37,526 nucleotides of DNA from Paracoccaceae bacterium (GTDB taxonomy: Bacteria > Pseudomonadota > Alphaproteobacteria > Rhodobacterales > Rhodobacteraceae), in the NCBI GenBank assembly GCA_007134865.1, contig SLJW01000114.1:1-37526 (forward strand), in the 5' to 3' direction. How positions within the stretch are numbered: the stretch's first letter is position 1; the number at the start of each line of letters is the position of its first letter. The notes below the pieces were generated by a model that saw only the letters and a program-made list of their open reading frames with translations, was not told where the DNA came from and searched no databases. Below, in pieces: positions 7,820 to 16,728 of the stretch. Both the position numbers and the translations under genes were made by a program.

Positions 7820-8764
7820 ATGATCCAGTACACCATTCAACGCGTCGCGCTGGCGCTGGGCATCGTCTTCGTGGCGATCTCGGCCCTTTACGGCGTGATG
7901 ATCGCGCTGCCGGGGGATCCGACATCGGTGCTGCTGGGGCCGCGCGCCACGCCCGAGATGCGCGCGCTTTTCCGCGAGCAGATGGGCCTCGATGATCCGC
8001 TGGTGATGCAGATCCTGAACTTCTGGGGGCGTGTGCTGAGCGGCGATCTGGGCACGGATTTCTTCCGCAACCGCCCCGTGGCGACGGCGGTGATGAGCGC
8101 GCTGCCGCATACGGTCGCATTGGTTTTCGGGGCGATCTTCTGGTCGGCCACGCTCGGGATCCTGCTGGGCGCGTTCTCGGCGGATCGGCGCAACAGCCTG
8201 CTCGACCGCGTCACCGGTGTGATCTCGGTGGCCTTCATCGCCGCGCCGTCCTTCGTGGTGGCCCTCTATAGTCTGCTGCTGTTCGCAGTCACGCTGCGCT
8301 GGTTCCCCTCCATCGGCGCGGGCGAGCCGGGCGACCTGCTCAGCCGCATCCAGCATCTGGTGCTGCCATCGCTCGCGATCGGGCTGGCCTGGGTGGGCTA
8401 TGTGGCGCGGATCGTGCGCGCCTCGATGCTCGAGGCGATGGGCGAAAGCTACATCCGCACCGCGCGCGCCTTCGGCCTGCCGCGCCGGCGGGTGGTCTAC
8501 AACTATGCGCTGCGTGTGGCGATCCTGCCGGCGGTGCAGGTGCTGGGTGTGGGCATCGGGGGGATGCTGTCCAGCGCTGTCTTCGCCGAGATCGTCTTCT
8601 CCCGCCCTGGGATCGGCACGCTGATCTACACTTCCGTGTCGGACCGCAACTACCCGGTGGTGATGGGTGCGATGCTGGTGGCCATCGGCTTCTTCGTCAC
8701 CTGCGCGTTGATCGCCGACCTGATCAACGCCGCCCTCGACCCGCGCCACAGGAAGACGCAATGA
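7820..8764 (+). CDS. Peptide ABC transporter permease, DppB/OppB-like
   Basis: Integral inner-membrane subunit of 314 residues with about six hydrophobic helices, standard for DppB/OppB. Seen: an opening Y-x-x-x-R-V-A-L helix, the loop A-L-P-G-D-P-T near residue 33, and the EAA coupling loop (EAMGESYIRTARAFGLPRRR) that docks onto the ATPases. It lies 74 bp after the binding-protein gene, across a hairpin, and overlaps the next permease by 4 bp. Together with the DppC-like subunit it forms the translocation pore of a peptide importer. Confidence 0.9.
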   Translation: MIQYTIQRVALALGIVFVAISALYGVMIALPGDPTSVLLGPRATPEMRALFREQMGLDDPLVMQILNFWGRVLSGDLGTDFFRNRPVATAVMSALPHTVALVFGAIFWSATLGILLGAFSADRRNSLLDRVTGVISVAFIAAPSFVVALYSLLLFAVTLRWFPSIGAGEPGDLLSRIQHLVLPSLAIGLAWVGYVARIVRASMLEAMGESYIRTARAFGLPRRRVVYNYALRVAILPAVQVLGVGIGGMLSSAVFAEIVFSRPGIGTLIYTSVSDRNYPVVMGAMLVAIGFFVTCALIADLINAALDPRHRKTQ

Positions 8765-9609
8765 GCAGCTTCAGGCATACGCTGATCGGGCGGCTGACCC
8801 GCGACCCACTGGCTGTGATGGCCATCGTGATCATCGCGGCGCTGGTGGTGATGGCGGTCTTTGCTGACCTCATCGCCCCCTACGACTACACCGCCATGCA
8901 CATGACCGACCGCTTCGCCGCACCATCGGCGGAGTTCTGGCTGGGGACTGACAATCTGGGCCGCGATACGTTCTCGCGGCTGCTGCAGGGCGGGCGCATC
9001 GCGCTGACGGTCGGGCTGACGGCGGTGATCATCTCGGGGCTGATCGGGCTTGTGCTGGGGATGATCGCAGGCTTCGGGCCGCGCTGGCTGGACAATGCGC
9101 TCTTGTTCTTCTTCGACACGCTGCGCGCCTATCCGACCATCATCCTCGCGCTGGCGCTGGCCGCGCTGATGCCGCGCGGGCTGACCACGGTGATCGTGGT
9201 GGTGGTGATCACATCCTTCGCGGAATACGGTCGGGTGGTGCGCACACAGACGCTGTCGCTCAAGCATTCCGAGTTCATTCTGGCCGAGCGCGCGATGGGC
9301 GCCTCCTTCGGGCGGATCGTGTTCCACCACATCCTGCCCAACGTGCTGGGGCCGTTTTTCATCCTCGCGGCGATGAACCTGCCGGTGGTGATCACCATCG
9401 AGGCGGGGATGAGCTTTCTTGGCGTGGGCGTGCCGCCGGGCACGCCAAGCTGGGGCTCGACGCTCAAGGACGGGTTCGACCATATCCGCCAGACACCTTG
9501 GTTGATCCTTGCGGGCGGGTTGCCGCTGATCCTGGTGACTCTGGGCTTCACCTTTCTGGGCGAGGCGCTGCGCGATCAACTCGACCCGAAGCTCAGGAGC
9601 GGGCGATGA
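8761..9609 (+). CDS. Peptide ABC transporter permease, DppC/OppC-like
   Basis: Second pore subunit, 282 residues. Seen: the family N terminus with one helix followed by IAPYDYTAMHM and the FWLGTDNLGRDTFSRLL motif diagnostic for DppC/OppC, then five further helices. The EAA loop is in ILAERAMGASFGRIVFHHILPN (about residues 175-200). The start codon overlaps the stop of the preceding permease (ATGA), so translation is probably coupled. The gene ends 4 bp into the first ATPase gene. Confidence 0.9.
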   Translation: MSSFRHTLIGRLTRDPLAVMAIVIIAALVVMAVFADLIAPYDYTAMHMTDRFAAPSAEFWLGTDNLGRDTFSRLLQGGRIALTVGLTAVIISGLIGLVLGMIAGFGPRWLDNALLFFFDTLRAYPTIILALALAALMPRGLTTVIVVVVITSFAEYGRVVRTQTLSLKHSEFILAERAMGASFGRIVFHHILPNVLGPFFILAAMNLPVVITIEAGMSFLGVGVPPGTPSWGSTLKDGFDHIRQTPWLILAGGLPLILVTLGFTFLGEALRDQLDPKLRSGR

Positions 9610-10580
9610 CGAACACACTGACCGTCAAGGACCTCTCGGTGAGCTACGATACCCGAACTGGTGCGTTGCAGGCATTACGCCACGTCTCGATTGACGTGCC
9701 CGCAGGCGAGATCGTGGGCGTGGTGGGCGAATCGGGCTGCGGAAAGTCCACCCTCATCGGCGCGCTGCTAAGTCTGCTGGCCGAAAACGCTCGCGTGGAT
9801 GGCGGCGAGATCCGCCTTGATGGTGAGGACATCCTGCGCGCTTCGCCCCGCAGGCTACAGGCGATGCGCGGGAACGAGATGTCGGTGGTGTTCCAGGATC
9901 CGATGACCTCGCTCAACCCGGTGCTCTCAATCGGACGGCAGATGCGCGACATCCAGTATCGCGAGAGTATCTCCGATGCCGAGAAGTCCCGCCGCGCTGC
10001 CGCGATGCTGGGCCGGGTCGGCCTGCCTGACCCCGAGGCGAAGCTGCACGCCTATCCGCATGAGCTGTCGGGCGGGATGCGCCAGCGGGTGGCCATCGCC
10101 ATGGCGGCGCTGATGGAGCCGAAACTTTTGATAGCGGACGAGCCGACCACCGCGCTGGATGCCACGCTCGAGGTGCAGATCATCGAACTGCTCAAGGAAA
10201 TCCAGCGCGAGATCGGCTGCGCGATCCTGTTCATTTCGCACCATCTGGGCGTGATCGCCGAGCTTTGCGACCGCATGGTGGTCATGTACGCCGGTGAGGC
10301 TGTCGAGGAAGGCCCCGTCGCGCAGGTCTTCCAGAGCCCGGCGCACCCCTACACTGCCAAACTGATCGAGTGCGACCCGGGCCGACTGCGCGAACGGGTC
10401 GAGTCACTGCCCGCCATCCCCGGCAGCTTGCCCGACCTGACCGATCCGCCCGCGGGCTGCATCTTTCGCGACCGCTGCGATATGGCCACCGAAATCTGCG
10501 CGCGTGTTGTGCCGCCACGTGAGACAGTATCGCCCGAGCACTGGTCGGCCTGCCACCATGCAAAGACGGTGAGCCCATGA
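9606..10580 (+). CDS. Peptide ABC transporter ATPase, DppD/OppD-like
   Basis: Cytoplasmic ATPase of 324 residues that powers the importer. Seen: Walker A GESGCGKST (41-49), Q-loop VVFQDPMTSLNP, ABC signature LSGGMRQRVAIA (154-165), Walker B LLIADEP (174-180), H-loop ISHHLGVIAE, and the C-terminal oligopeptide-transporter extension (HPYTAKL, then a cysteine-containing C-I-F-R-D-R-C-x7-C pattern that in relatives can bind an Fe-S cluster). The ATG at 9606 overlaps the preceding stop by 4 bp and is followed at once by a proper ABC N terminus; an earlier in-frame start at 9498 would lie deep in the permease gene. Confidence 0.92.
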   Translation: MTNTLTVKDLSVSYDTRTGALQALRHVSIDVPAGEIVGVVGESGCGKSTLIGALLSLLAENARVDGGEIRLDGEDILRASPRRLQAMRGNEMSVVFQDPMTSLNPVLSIGRQMRDIQYRESISDAEKSRRAAAMLGRVGLPDPEAKLHAYPHELSGGMRQRVAIAMAALMEPKLLIADEPTTALDATLEVQIIELLKEIQREIGCAILFISHHLGVIAELCDRMVVMYAGEAVEEGPVAQVFQSPAHPYTAKLIECDPGRLRERVESLPAIPGSLPDLTDPPAGCIFRDRCDMATEICARVVPPRETVSPEHWSACHHAKTVSP

Positions 10581-11575
10581 CATCCGACGCGCTGCTGGAG
10601 CTCAGGGACGTTACCGTGGAGTTTCCCGGCGCGCGCGGGCTGCGCGCCCTGACCGCCCCGCCCGAGGCTCGCCGCGTGCAAGCGGTCAGCGGCATCTCGC
10701 TGCGCGTCGACCGCGGCGAGACGCTTGCGTTGGTCGGCGAATCCGGCTCGGGCAAAACGACGCTGGCACGCGCGATCAACGGGTTGGTGCCGCTTGCGCG
10801 CGGCAAGGTGTGGTTCGACGGCCAGCCCCTGCACGCGCGCCCCGACTGGCACGCGGTGCGCCGCCGCGTGGCAATGATGTTTCAGGACCCGGTCGGCTCG
10901 CTCAGCCCACGCAAGACGGTGCGCGAGTTGATCCTGGAACCCTTTGCTATCCACGGCGTGCGGGTCGGCGACCGCAAGGCGCGGGCGCGCGATCTGCTGG
11001 CGGCGGCGGGGCTGGCGCCCGATTTCCTCGATCGCTATCCGCACCAGCTTTCCGGCGGGCAGGCGCGGCGCGTGGGCGTGGCGCGCGCGCTGGCGCTTGA
11101 TCCGGCGCTGGTGCTGGCCGACGAGCCCACCGCCGGGCTGGACGTGTCCATCCAGGGCGAGATCCTGAACCTGATGAACCGCGTCAAGCGCGAGCACGGG
11201 CTGACCACGCTGATCATCACCCACAACCTGAACATCCTGCGCCACATCGCCGACCGGGTGGCGGTGATGTATCTGGGCCGGATCGTCGAGATCGGCCCCG
11301 TGGAGCAACTGCTCAGCACCCCCGCGCACCCCTACACACGCGCGCTGATGGCCGCCAACCCCGAGCCCGACCCCACCGCGCGGCGCGAACGGATCGTGCT
11401 GGGCGGCGAGACACCGGCGCTGAGCGCACGCCCGCCCGGCTGCGAGTTTCACCCCCGCTGCCCGGTCGCGCGCGCCGATTGCGCCACGCGCGCGCCCGCC
11501 CTCGCCCCGGCCCGCACCGGTGGCGCGGTTTCGTGCCACTACCCGCTGGCCGCCGATGAGCGGATCGGCGCATGA
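10577..11575 (+). CDS. Peptide ABC transporter ATPase, DppF/OppF-like
   Basis: Partner ATPase of 332 residues. Seen: Walker A GESGSGKTT (54-62), Q-loop MMFQDPVGSLSPR, signature LSGGQARRVGVARAL (158-172), Walker B VLADEP (179-184), switch ITHNLNIL, and the C-terminal HPYTRAL plus C-E-F-H-P-R-C-x5-C region. The R-K-T-V and L-S-P-R motif after the Q-loop is typical of the F-type subunit. It overlaps genes on both sides by 4 bp (ATGA), so the operon is tightly packed. An insertion of about ten residues (around 23-33) lies between the first strand and the Walker A region. Confidence 0.92.
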   Translation: MTSDALLELRDVTVEFPGARGLRALTAPPEARRVQAVSGISLRVDRGETLALVGESGSGKTTLARAINGLVPLARGKVWFDGQPLHARPDWHAVRRRVAMMFQDPVGSLSPRKTVRELILEPFAIHGVRVGDRKARARDLLAAAGLAPDFLDRYPHQLSGGQARRVGVARALALDPALVLADEPTAGLDVSIQGEILNLMNRVKREHGLTTLIITHNLNILRHIADRVAVMYLGRIVEIGPVEQLLSTPAHPYTRALMAANPEPDPTARRERIVLGGETPALSARPPGCEFHPRCPVARADCATRAPALAPARTGGAVSCHYPLAADERIGA

Positions 11576-12999
11576 GCTACGGTCTTTACATCGGGCGGCG
11601 TCATACCGCCGACGGCATCGCCTATCTGGCTGGCTATGGCGACGAGCCCTCGGGTCACTGGCTGGAAGTTGCCGCGCGCCAGCGCCATGCGCCGGGCAGC
11701 ACCATCACCGTCGGTGTGACCCCGCAGGCCGACCTGCCCGGAGAGTTGAGCGAAATCCCCCAGGCGCCCGAGACAGCGCGGCTGATGCGCGTCAACTACA
11801 GCTACTACCTAGGGGTCCCCGCGCCGCTCACCAATGGCGGGCTCAACGAATACGGCGTGGCGGTGCGCGATATCTGGGCGCCTTCGCGCGCGGAGCTGGT
11901 GAAGGTGACCCCGCCCAACCAGCGCGGGCCGAATTATTCCGATCTGGCGCGCATCGTCGTGGAACGCGCGCGCACCGCGCGCGAGGGGGTGGAGCTGATC
12001 GGCGCGCTGATCGCGGAGCATGGCTATTCCAGCTATGGCGGCAATTCGCACATGATCGCCGACCCTGAGGAATGCTGGGTGGTGCAGGAGTTCGCTGGCG
12101 GGCACGGGCTGTGGGTGGCCGAGCGGTTCGGGGAGGATGCAATCCGTGCCTCGCGCCCCGGTTACATCCATGAAATCCCGCCCGAGCCGAATGCGGATTA
12201 CCGCTTTCCGCCGCATTTAATCGCCACCGCGGTGGAACTGGGCTGGTATGACCCGGCAGATGGCCCGTTCGACGTCAACCGCATCTATGGCGACGGCAAG
12301 GGTCGCTGGGAAGGTGTCGCCTGGATTGAGGATGAAATGCGCCAGCGCGCGGCACGCCCCGGGGGCATCACGCTTCAGGATGTGTTCTGGGCCATCCAGA
12401 CCGAGGTTCTGACCGGCGACACGGCGGGATACGGCCAGGTCGTCCCGCTGGAACACCCCGCCCATCCCGCGCTGCGGATGCTGTGGCACGCCCCGGTCGG
12501 CCCGGTGACCGCGCCACTGGTGCCGCTCTTTCTCGGCATGACTGAGGTGCCCCCCGAGTATCGGCGCCATCGCTACCTTGAACGCGGCGAAAGCGCGCGT
12601 TTCCTCGACACCCGCAAGGCCGGCGAAGACCCCGACACCGTTTCGCATGTGCCGCAGGGGGTCGAAGTGACGCGTTCGGCAGTGCAGGTCTTCAAGCGGC
12701 TGATGCATCTGGCGTTTCAGGCGCCCGAGCCGCAGTTCCGCGAAGTCTGGGACCACTGGCGCGCGCATGAGGCCGCGCTGATTGCGGATGCGCCGCAGTT
12801 GCGGCGCAGCGCGGAGATCCTGCTCGATGCGGGCGAGGCGGCTCTGGCGGCGCGGCTGCTGACGGATTTCGGCCGCACGCGGTTGCTGGCCGCTCTGGAC
12901 GAGGCCGAGGCGCTCGCCGATGCGTTGGAGGTCCGGTTGCGCTGCGCGGGTCGGCTGAACATGGAGTCGACGCCCGTCACGCCAAAGCAGATTTGGTGA
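11572..12999 (+). CDS. C69-family (U34/PepD-like) dipeptidase with Ser at the nucleophile position
   Basis: Predicted Ntn-hydrolase dipeptidase of 475 residues, the usual C69 length. Seen: the N-terminal strand ending in T-A-D-G, then NGGLNEYGVAV, then ERARTAREGVELIGALIAEHGY and IADPEECWVVQ, all matching C69 landmarks. In characterised members the chain begins with a catalytic Cys about 13 residues before the D-G; here the aligned residue is Ser2 (MSYGLYIGRRHTADG). Ser can act as an Ntn nucleophile in other families, so the enzyme may be active with altered chemistry. No signal peptide is visible. Overlap of 4 bp with the ATPase gene places it in the importer operon, consistent with cleaving imported dipeptides. 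Confidence 0.82.
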   Translation: MSYGLYIGRRHTADGIAYLAGYGDEPSGHWLEVAARQRHAPGSTITVGVTPQADLPGELSEIPQAPETARLMRVNYSYYLGVPAPLTNGGLNEYGVAVRDIWAPSRAELVKVTPPNQRGPNYSDLARIVVERARTAREGVELIGALIAEHGYSSYGGNSHMIADPEECWVVQEFAGGHGLWVAERFGEDAIRASRPGYIHEIPPEPNADYRFPPHLIATAVELGWYDPADGPFDVNRIYGDGKGRWEGVAWIEDEMRQRAARPGGITLQDVFWAIQTEVLTGDTAGYGQVVPLEHPAHPALRMLWHAPVGPVTAPLVPLFLGMTEVPPEYRRHRYLERGESARFLDTRKAGEDPDTVSHVPQGVEVTRSAVQVFKRLMHLAFQAPEPQFREVWDHWRAHEAALIADAPQLRRSAEILLDAGEAALAARLLTDFGRTRLLAALDEAEALADALEVRLRCAGRLNMESTPVTPKQIW

Positions 13000-13164
13000 G
13001 CATGTCCTGTTTCGGGCCATCCTCAGGCTGACTGCAAACTGACCCGGTGGCTGACAGTGCGGCACGTGAGAGCATAGGTCGACTGTGTTGACGACTTGGT
13101 GTCCACGTGATCCGGCGAGAGAGATGGGACAACGTTCCCGTTCGGTGACTATTCCGGCCCGGTG

Positions 13165-14412
13165 CTAGATAAGTAGCGGCAGATAGGCGATGAGCACCAG
13201 CACCAACACCAGCACGGCCAGGTAGGGCAGAACCGCCCGCGCGATCTGCTCCAGCCCCAGCCCGGTTACCGAGGACGCCACATAGAGGTTGATTGCCACT
13301 GGTGGCGTGATCATCCCGATGGCCAGCCCGACCACGATGATGATGCCGAAATGCACGGGGTCTATCCCCAGTTGCACGGCCAGCGGCAAGAGGATCGGGG
13401 TCAGGATGATAAGCGCCGAGGCCGTCTCGATGAAGATACCCGTGAGCAGGATCAGAAGCAGGATCAGCGCCAGCAGCATCCATGTGTTGGTTGACAGGCC
13501 CAGAACGGAATTGGCGATGGCAGAAGGCACCTGCCAGCTTGACAGCGCCCAGCTCAGCGCCGCCGAGGCAGAGATCACGATCATGATCACCGCCGTGGTG
13601 ACGGCAGACCGTATCAGCACATGGTAGAGATCGCGTAACGACAGGTCGCGATAGATGAAGAGTGCGACGAGTATTGCATAGTTGACGGCGATCACAGCTG
13701 CTTCCGATGGCGTGAAATAGCCCGAAAAGATGCCGCCCAGGATGATCACTGGCGTCATCAGCCCCCAGAACGCGGCGCAGAAACTGCGCCAGATGGTGCG
13801 CAGAGAGAAGGCGGCACCGCGCGGATAGGCCCTCCGATAGCCCTGCACCAGCGCAATCGCCATCAGCCCCACCCCCATGGCGATGCCTGGAATAATTCCC
13901 GCCAGAAACAGCCGCGCCACCGACTCCTGCGCGATAACGGCATAGATGATGATTGGCACCGAAGGCGGAATCACCACGCCGATGGTGCCGCTGGCTGCGA
14001 TGAGGCTGGCCGCTGAGGCCGGGTCGTAGCCCTTGCGCTTGAGTTCGGGGATCAGGGTCGAGCCGACCGCCGCCGTGGTGGCCGCGCCCGAGCCTGATAT
14101 TGCTGCAAAGAACATCCCCGCAAGCACCGAGACGATGGACAGCCCGCCGCGCAGGAATCCGAGCAGCGCCTCGGCCAGCGCCACCAGTCGCTCGCTGACC
14201 TGCCCCTTCGACATGATATCGCCGGCAAGGATGAACATCGGAATCGCCACAAGCGCGAAGGAGTTGATGCCCTGGAACATCTGCTGCGGCATGACCAGAA
14301 GCGGTGTGCCGGCCTGGTCGAGCGCGATCATCGTGCCTGCACCGATGGCCACCGCAATCGGCACCCCCATGGCAAGAAACAGCAGGAAGAGCGCGAAGAG
14401 AAGCAGGCTCAT
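13165..14412 (-). CDS. TRAP transporter large permease (DctM-type)
   Basis: Large membrane subunit of a tripartite ATP-independent periplasmic (TRAP) importer, 415 residues with about 12 hydrophobic helices. Seen: the opening LFLLFLAMGVPIAVAIG, then GSGAATTAAVGSTLIPELKRKGYDP and ASGTIGVVIPPSVPIIIY, which are strong DctM signatures, and TPPVAINLYVASSVTG near the C terminus. ATG 14412 overlaps the small-subunit stop by 4 bp; upstream in-frame codons belong to the other gene. It uses an ion gradient to import an organic acid or similar solute delivered by the DctP-type protein. The substrate is unknown. Confidence 0.93.
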   Translation of the reverse strand: MSLLLFALFLLFLAMGVPIAVAIGAGTMIALDQAGTPLLVMPQQMFQGINSFALVAIPMFILAGDIMSKGQVSERLVALAEALLGFLRGGLSIVSVLAGMFFAAISGSGAATTAAVGSTLIPELKRKGYDPASAASLIAASGTIGVVIPPSVPIIIYAVIAQESVARLFLAGIIPGIAMGVGLMAIALVQGYRRAYPRGAAFSLRTIWRSFCAAFWGLMTPVIILGGIFSGYFTPSEAAVIAVNYAILVALFIYRDLSLRDLYHVLIRSAVTTAVIMIVISASAALSWALSSWQVPSAIANSVLGLSTNTWMLLALILLLILLTGIFIETASALIILTPILLPLAVQLGIDPVHFGIIIVVGLAIGMITPPVAINLYVASSVTGLGLEQIARAVLPYLAVLVLVLVLIAYLPLLI

Positions 14413-14912
14413 TGCCCTGCGCCTCCTTGCATCGGCACCTTGCCGCCCACAAGCAGGCGCAGCAGGTCCGACAGCGCGAACCACGCCATCAGCGCTGCGC
14501 TGAGCGGGATCACGGTATAAACGCGTCCCATCGACAAGCGCAGCGCCGCCGAGCGCTGCCTGCCCTGTGTGCCCATGTAGTCCAGCCCCACCTTGACCAG
14601 CGCCACCATGAAGCCGATCACCACGACACAGGCCGCGATGCGCACAAGCCGCGCATAACCTACGGGCAGGGCATCGACCAGCGCGCCCACCGCGATGTGA
14701 CGATGCTGATGCCAGGCCAGCGCGGCGCCGAGAAAGGTGATCCAGATCACCAGAAAGCGCGAGACCTCTTCGGTCCAGCCCAGCGCCCGGAAGAACAGCC
14801 GCGAGCCGACCTGCAGCGAGATCGCGACGATCAGCGCCGCCATGAGAAAAAAGAGAACGGGGCGTAGCACCGCCCCGATCCCCTTGTCGATCAGGTCAAG
14901 CGCGCGCAGCAC
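14409..14912 (-). CDS. TRAP transporter small permease (DctQ-type)
   Basis: Small four-helix membrane subunit of 167 residues, typical length. Seen: hydrophobic helices near 15-38, 50-70, 90-112 and 130-155, and the family motif around FRALGWTEEVSRFLVIWITFLGAALA with A-W-H-Q-H-R-H-I after it. The start is a GTG at 14912 that directly follows the TAA stop of the binding-protein gene with no gap; no strong Shine-Dalgarno is visible, so translation probably depends on reinitiation after DctP. It overlaps the large subunit by 4 bp. Confidence 0.87.
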   Translation of the reverse strand: MLRALDLIDKGIGAVLRPVLFFLMAALIVAISLQVGSRLFFRALGWTEEVSRFLVIWITFLGAALAWHQHRHIAVGALVDALPVGYARLVRIAACVVVIGFMVALVKVGLDYMGTQGRQRSAALRLSMGRVYTVIPLSAALMAWFALSDLLRLLVGGKVPMQGGAGQ

Positions 14913-15911
14913 TTACTCGAGCGCCGAAAGGATCCGGCCGAGATACTCGCCATAAGCGTCGCCATAGCGTTCGTATATCGGCTGAACAGCCGCCTGAAAC
15001 GCAGCGAGATCGGCGTCATCCACAATCTCCATGCCGCGCTCACGCAGTTCTTCGAGTTGGCCTTCCTCCATTTCCATGTTGACCTGGCGGACATGGGCCG
15101 AAGCCTCACGCGCCGCCTCGACCAGCACGTCCTGCGCAGCCTCAGGCATCCCATCCCAGACACCTTGCCCCATCACGAAGATCGCCGGCGAATAGGTATG
15201 GCGCGAGAGGGTCATGTAGGTCTGAGTCTCGTCGAGGTTGAATGAGTGGATCACCCCGACCGGGTTTTCCTGCCCGTCGATGGTGCCCTGCTGCATGGCT
15301 GTCAGCGCCTCGGTCCAGGCCATGGGCTCGGCATTGGCGCCAAGCTCACGGAAGGTATCGACATAGACAGGGTTCTCCATCACGCGGATACGCATCCCGT
15401 CGATATCACCTGGCGCGCGCACCGGGCGCTGGCTGTTGGTGAGATTGCGAAAGCCGCGCTCGGCATAGGCCAGTCCCTTGAGATTGACCTCACTCAGCCT
15501 GTCCAGCAGTTCCTGGCCGATCTCGCCATCAAGAATGCTGTAGGCCTCCTCAGCGCTGGCGAAGAGGAAGGGCAGCTCGAACACTGCAATCTCTTCGAGA
15601 AAATTCGCCACCGGACCATTGGTGATCACGCCCATATCCACAGTGCCGATCTGCATGCCTTCCAGCAAGGTGCGCTCGTCGCCCAGTTCGGCATTGGGAT
15701 AGATTTCGATGGTGACAGCGCCCTCGGTGCGTTCCGCGACCAGTTCCTGAAACCGCGTTGCGGCGATGTGGAATGCGTCCTGCTCGTTCACGACATGGGC
15801 CAAACGCAGCGTGGTGGGGTCCATCTCGGAAAAATCGGCCATTGCCCAGCCTGCAGTGGTCATGGCCATGACTGCGCCTAGTGTCGTCGCTCTCGTCAGT
15901 GTATTGATCAT
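14913..15911 (-). CDS. TRAP transporter substrate-binding protein (DctP family)
   Basis: Periplasmic binding protein of 332 residues. Seen: Sec-type signal peptide (about 1-25, cleavage near AMA), LRLAHVVNEQDAFHIAATRF opening, the DGMRIRVMENPVYVDTFRELGA segment with the family's ligand-carboxylate arginine near 174-176, and MQQGTIDGQENP. GGGAGGA lies about ten bases before ATG 15911. It is first in the leftward DctP-DctQ-DctM order; a weak promoter-like TTGACC (15975-15980) lies upstream on this strand. The arginine suggests a carboxylate ligand (family knowledge), but no neighbouring enzyme gene reveals which one. Confidence 0.92.
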   Translation of the reverse strand: MINTLTRATTLGAVMAMTTAGWAMADFSEMDPTTLRLAHVVNEQDAFHIAATRFQELVAERTEGAVTIEIYPNAELGDERTLLEGMQIGTVDMGVITNGPVANFLEEIAVFELPFLFASAEEAYSILDGEIGQELLDRLSEVNLKGLAYAERGFRNLTNSQRPVRAPGDIDGMRIRVMENPVYVDTFRELGANAEPMAWTEALTAMQQGTIDGQENPVGVIHSFNLDETQTYMTLSRHTYSPAIFVMGQGVWDGMPEAAQDVLVEAAREASAHVRQVNMEMEEGQLEELRERGMEIVDDADLAAFQAAVQPIYERYGDAYGEYLGRILSALE

Positions 15912-16077
15912 GATCCCAATTTCCTCCCATATTCCGGCTTATCGGATGTGCATCGTTAGCAAAGCGCTGGTCGAGGTCAACCCGACATTCTTTAAACGGC
16001 TTGTCGCCGGTTGGCATGCATCCCCGCGCAGATTGTGGATTGGGGGTCCGGACAAGATCGATCTGCTGTCGCTTCCC

Positions 16078-16728
16078 TTATGTGACGCGGCAGAGGGTGT
16101 GGATTACCCGAATTTCATCCGCGAACTCTTCGTTTCCGGGCAAGTAGAGCATCGGTTCACTGACCTTCTGACGCTGCCAGAGACCGTCGGCCTCCATTTC
16201 CATGATCATTTGGTCGAAGCCACGTTCGTCCCAGAGATCGGTGCGCTGGGTGAAAGCAATCACACCGCCTTTACGAACGGTGCGGCACAGATCACGCAGC
16301 AACGTTTCGGCATCGCCAATGTAGGTCAGCACGCCAACTGTCGCGGCGATGTCATAGTTGTTGGCACCTACCGGTAGCGGTGTCTTCTGCAAGTCGTGCT
16401 GCAGCAGTGAGCCATAGATGCCGCGTTTTTTCGCCTGTTCCAGCGAAGCCGACGAGATATCTATACCGTCCAAAGCAATTTCGGCATGTTTGCGCAAAGC
16501 CTGGCCCAGTTGGCCTGTGCCGCAGCCTATGTCGAGGACGCGTATTCCAGCCTTTAGCAGTGGTGATAGTAGGTTGGCGGCGTCCTCGGGCGCGCGATAT
16601 TGCCAAGACTGCAGCGTGGCATCGTAGCACTCCGCCCAATCGTCATAATACGCCTGCACGGCACGCGCGTTGGTCGTGCCCTGCTTTAGCGAGATGAGTG
16701 GTTCGTCATCATCCGAATGTTCGGCCAC
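16078..16728 (-). CDS. Class I SAM-dependent methyltransferase (METTL27/WBSCR27-like)
   Basis: Cytoplasmic methyltransferase of 216 residues. Seen: an N-terminal YYDDWAECYDATL segment found in this branch, SAM-binding motif I VLDIGCGTGQLG (64-75), an acidic strand end DGIDIS, and a motif IV-like DIAATVGVLTYIGD region. The substrate cannot be predicted. It lies alone on its strand, downstream of a long stretch without recognisable genes and upstream of the TRAP operon, separated from DctP by 166 bp. Confidence 0.8.
   Translation of the reverse strand: MAEHSDDDEPLISLKQGTTNARAVQAYYDDWAECYDATLQSWQYRAPEDAANLLSPLLKAGIRVLDIGCGTGQLGQALRKHAEIALDGIDISSASLEQAKKRGIYGSLLQHDLQKTPLPVGANNYDIAATVGVLTYIGDAETLLRDLCRTVRKGGVIAFTQRTDLWDERGFDQMIMEMEADGLWQRQKVSEPMLYLPGNEEFADEIRVIHTLCRVT

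Noticed and set aside
7676-8761. 361-codon minus-strand frame
   Set aside because: Antisense to the DppB-like permease; rich in His, Arg, Asp and Gln as expected of a membrane-gene shadow.
13000-13164. Terminator search between the convergent dipeptidase and DctM genes
   Set aside because: Only a 4-bp GGGA/TCCC stem was seen; no convincing hairpin or T-run.
12977-14452. 491-codon open frame overlapping the TRAP permease on the same strand
   Set aside because: The other frame encodes unmistakable DctM; this one has no domain and is a GC3 artefact.
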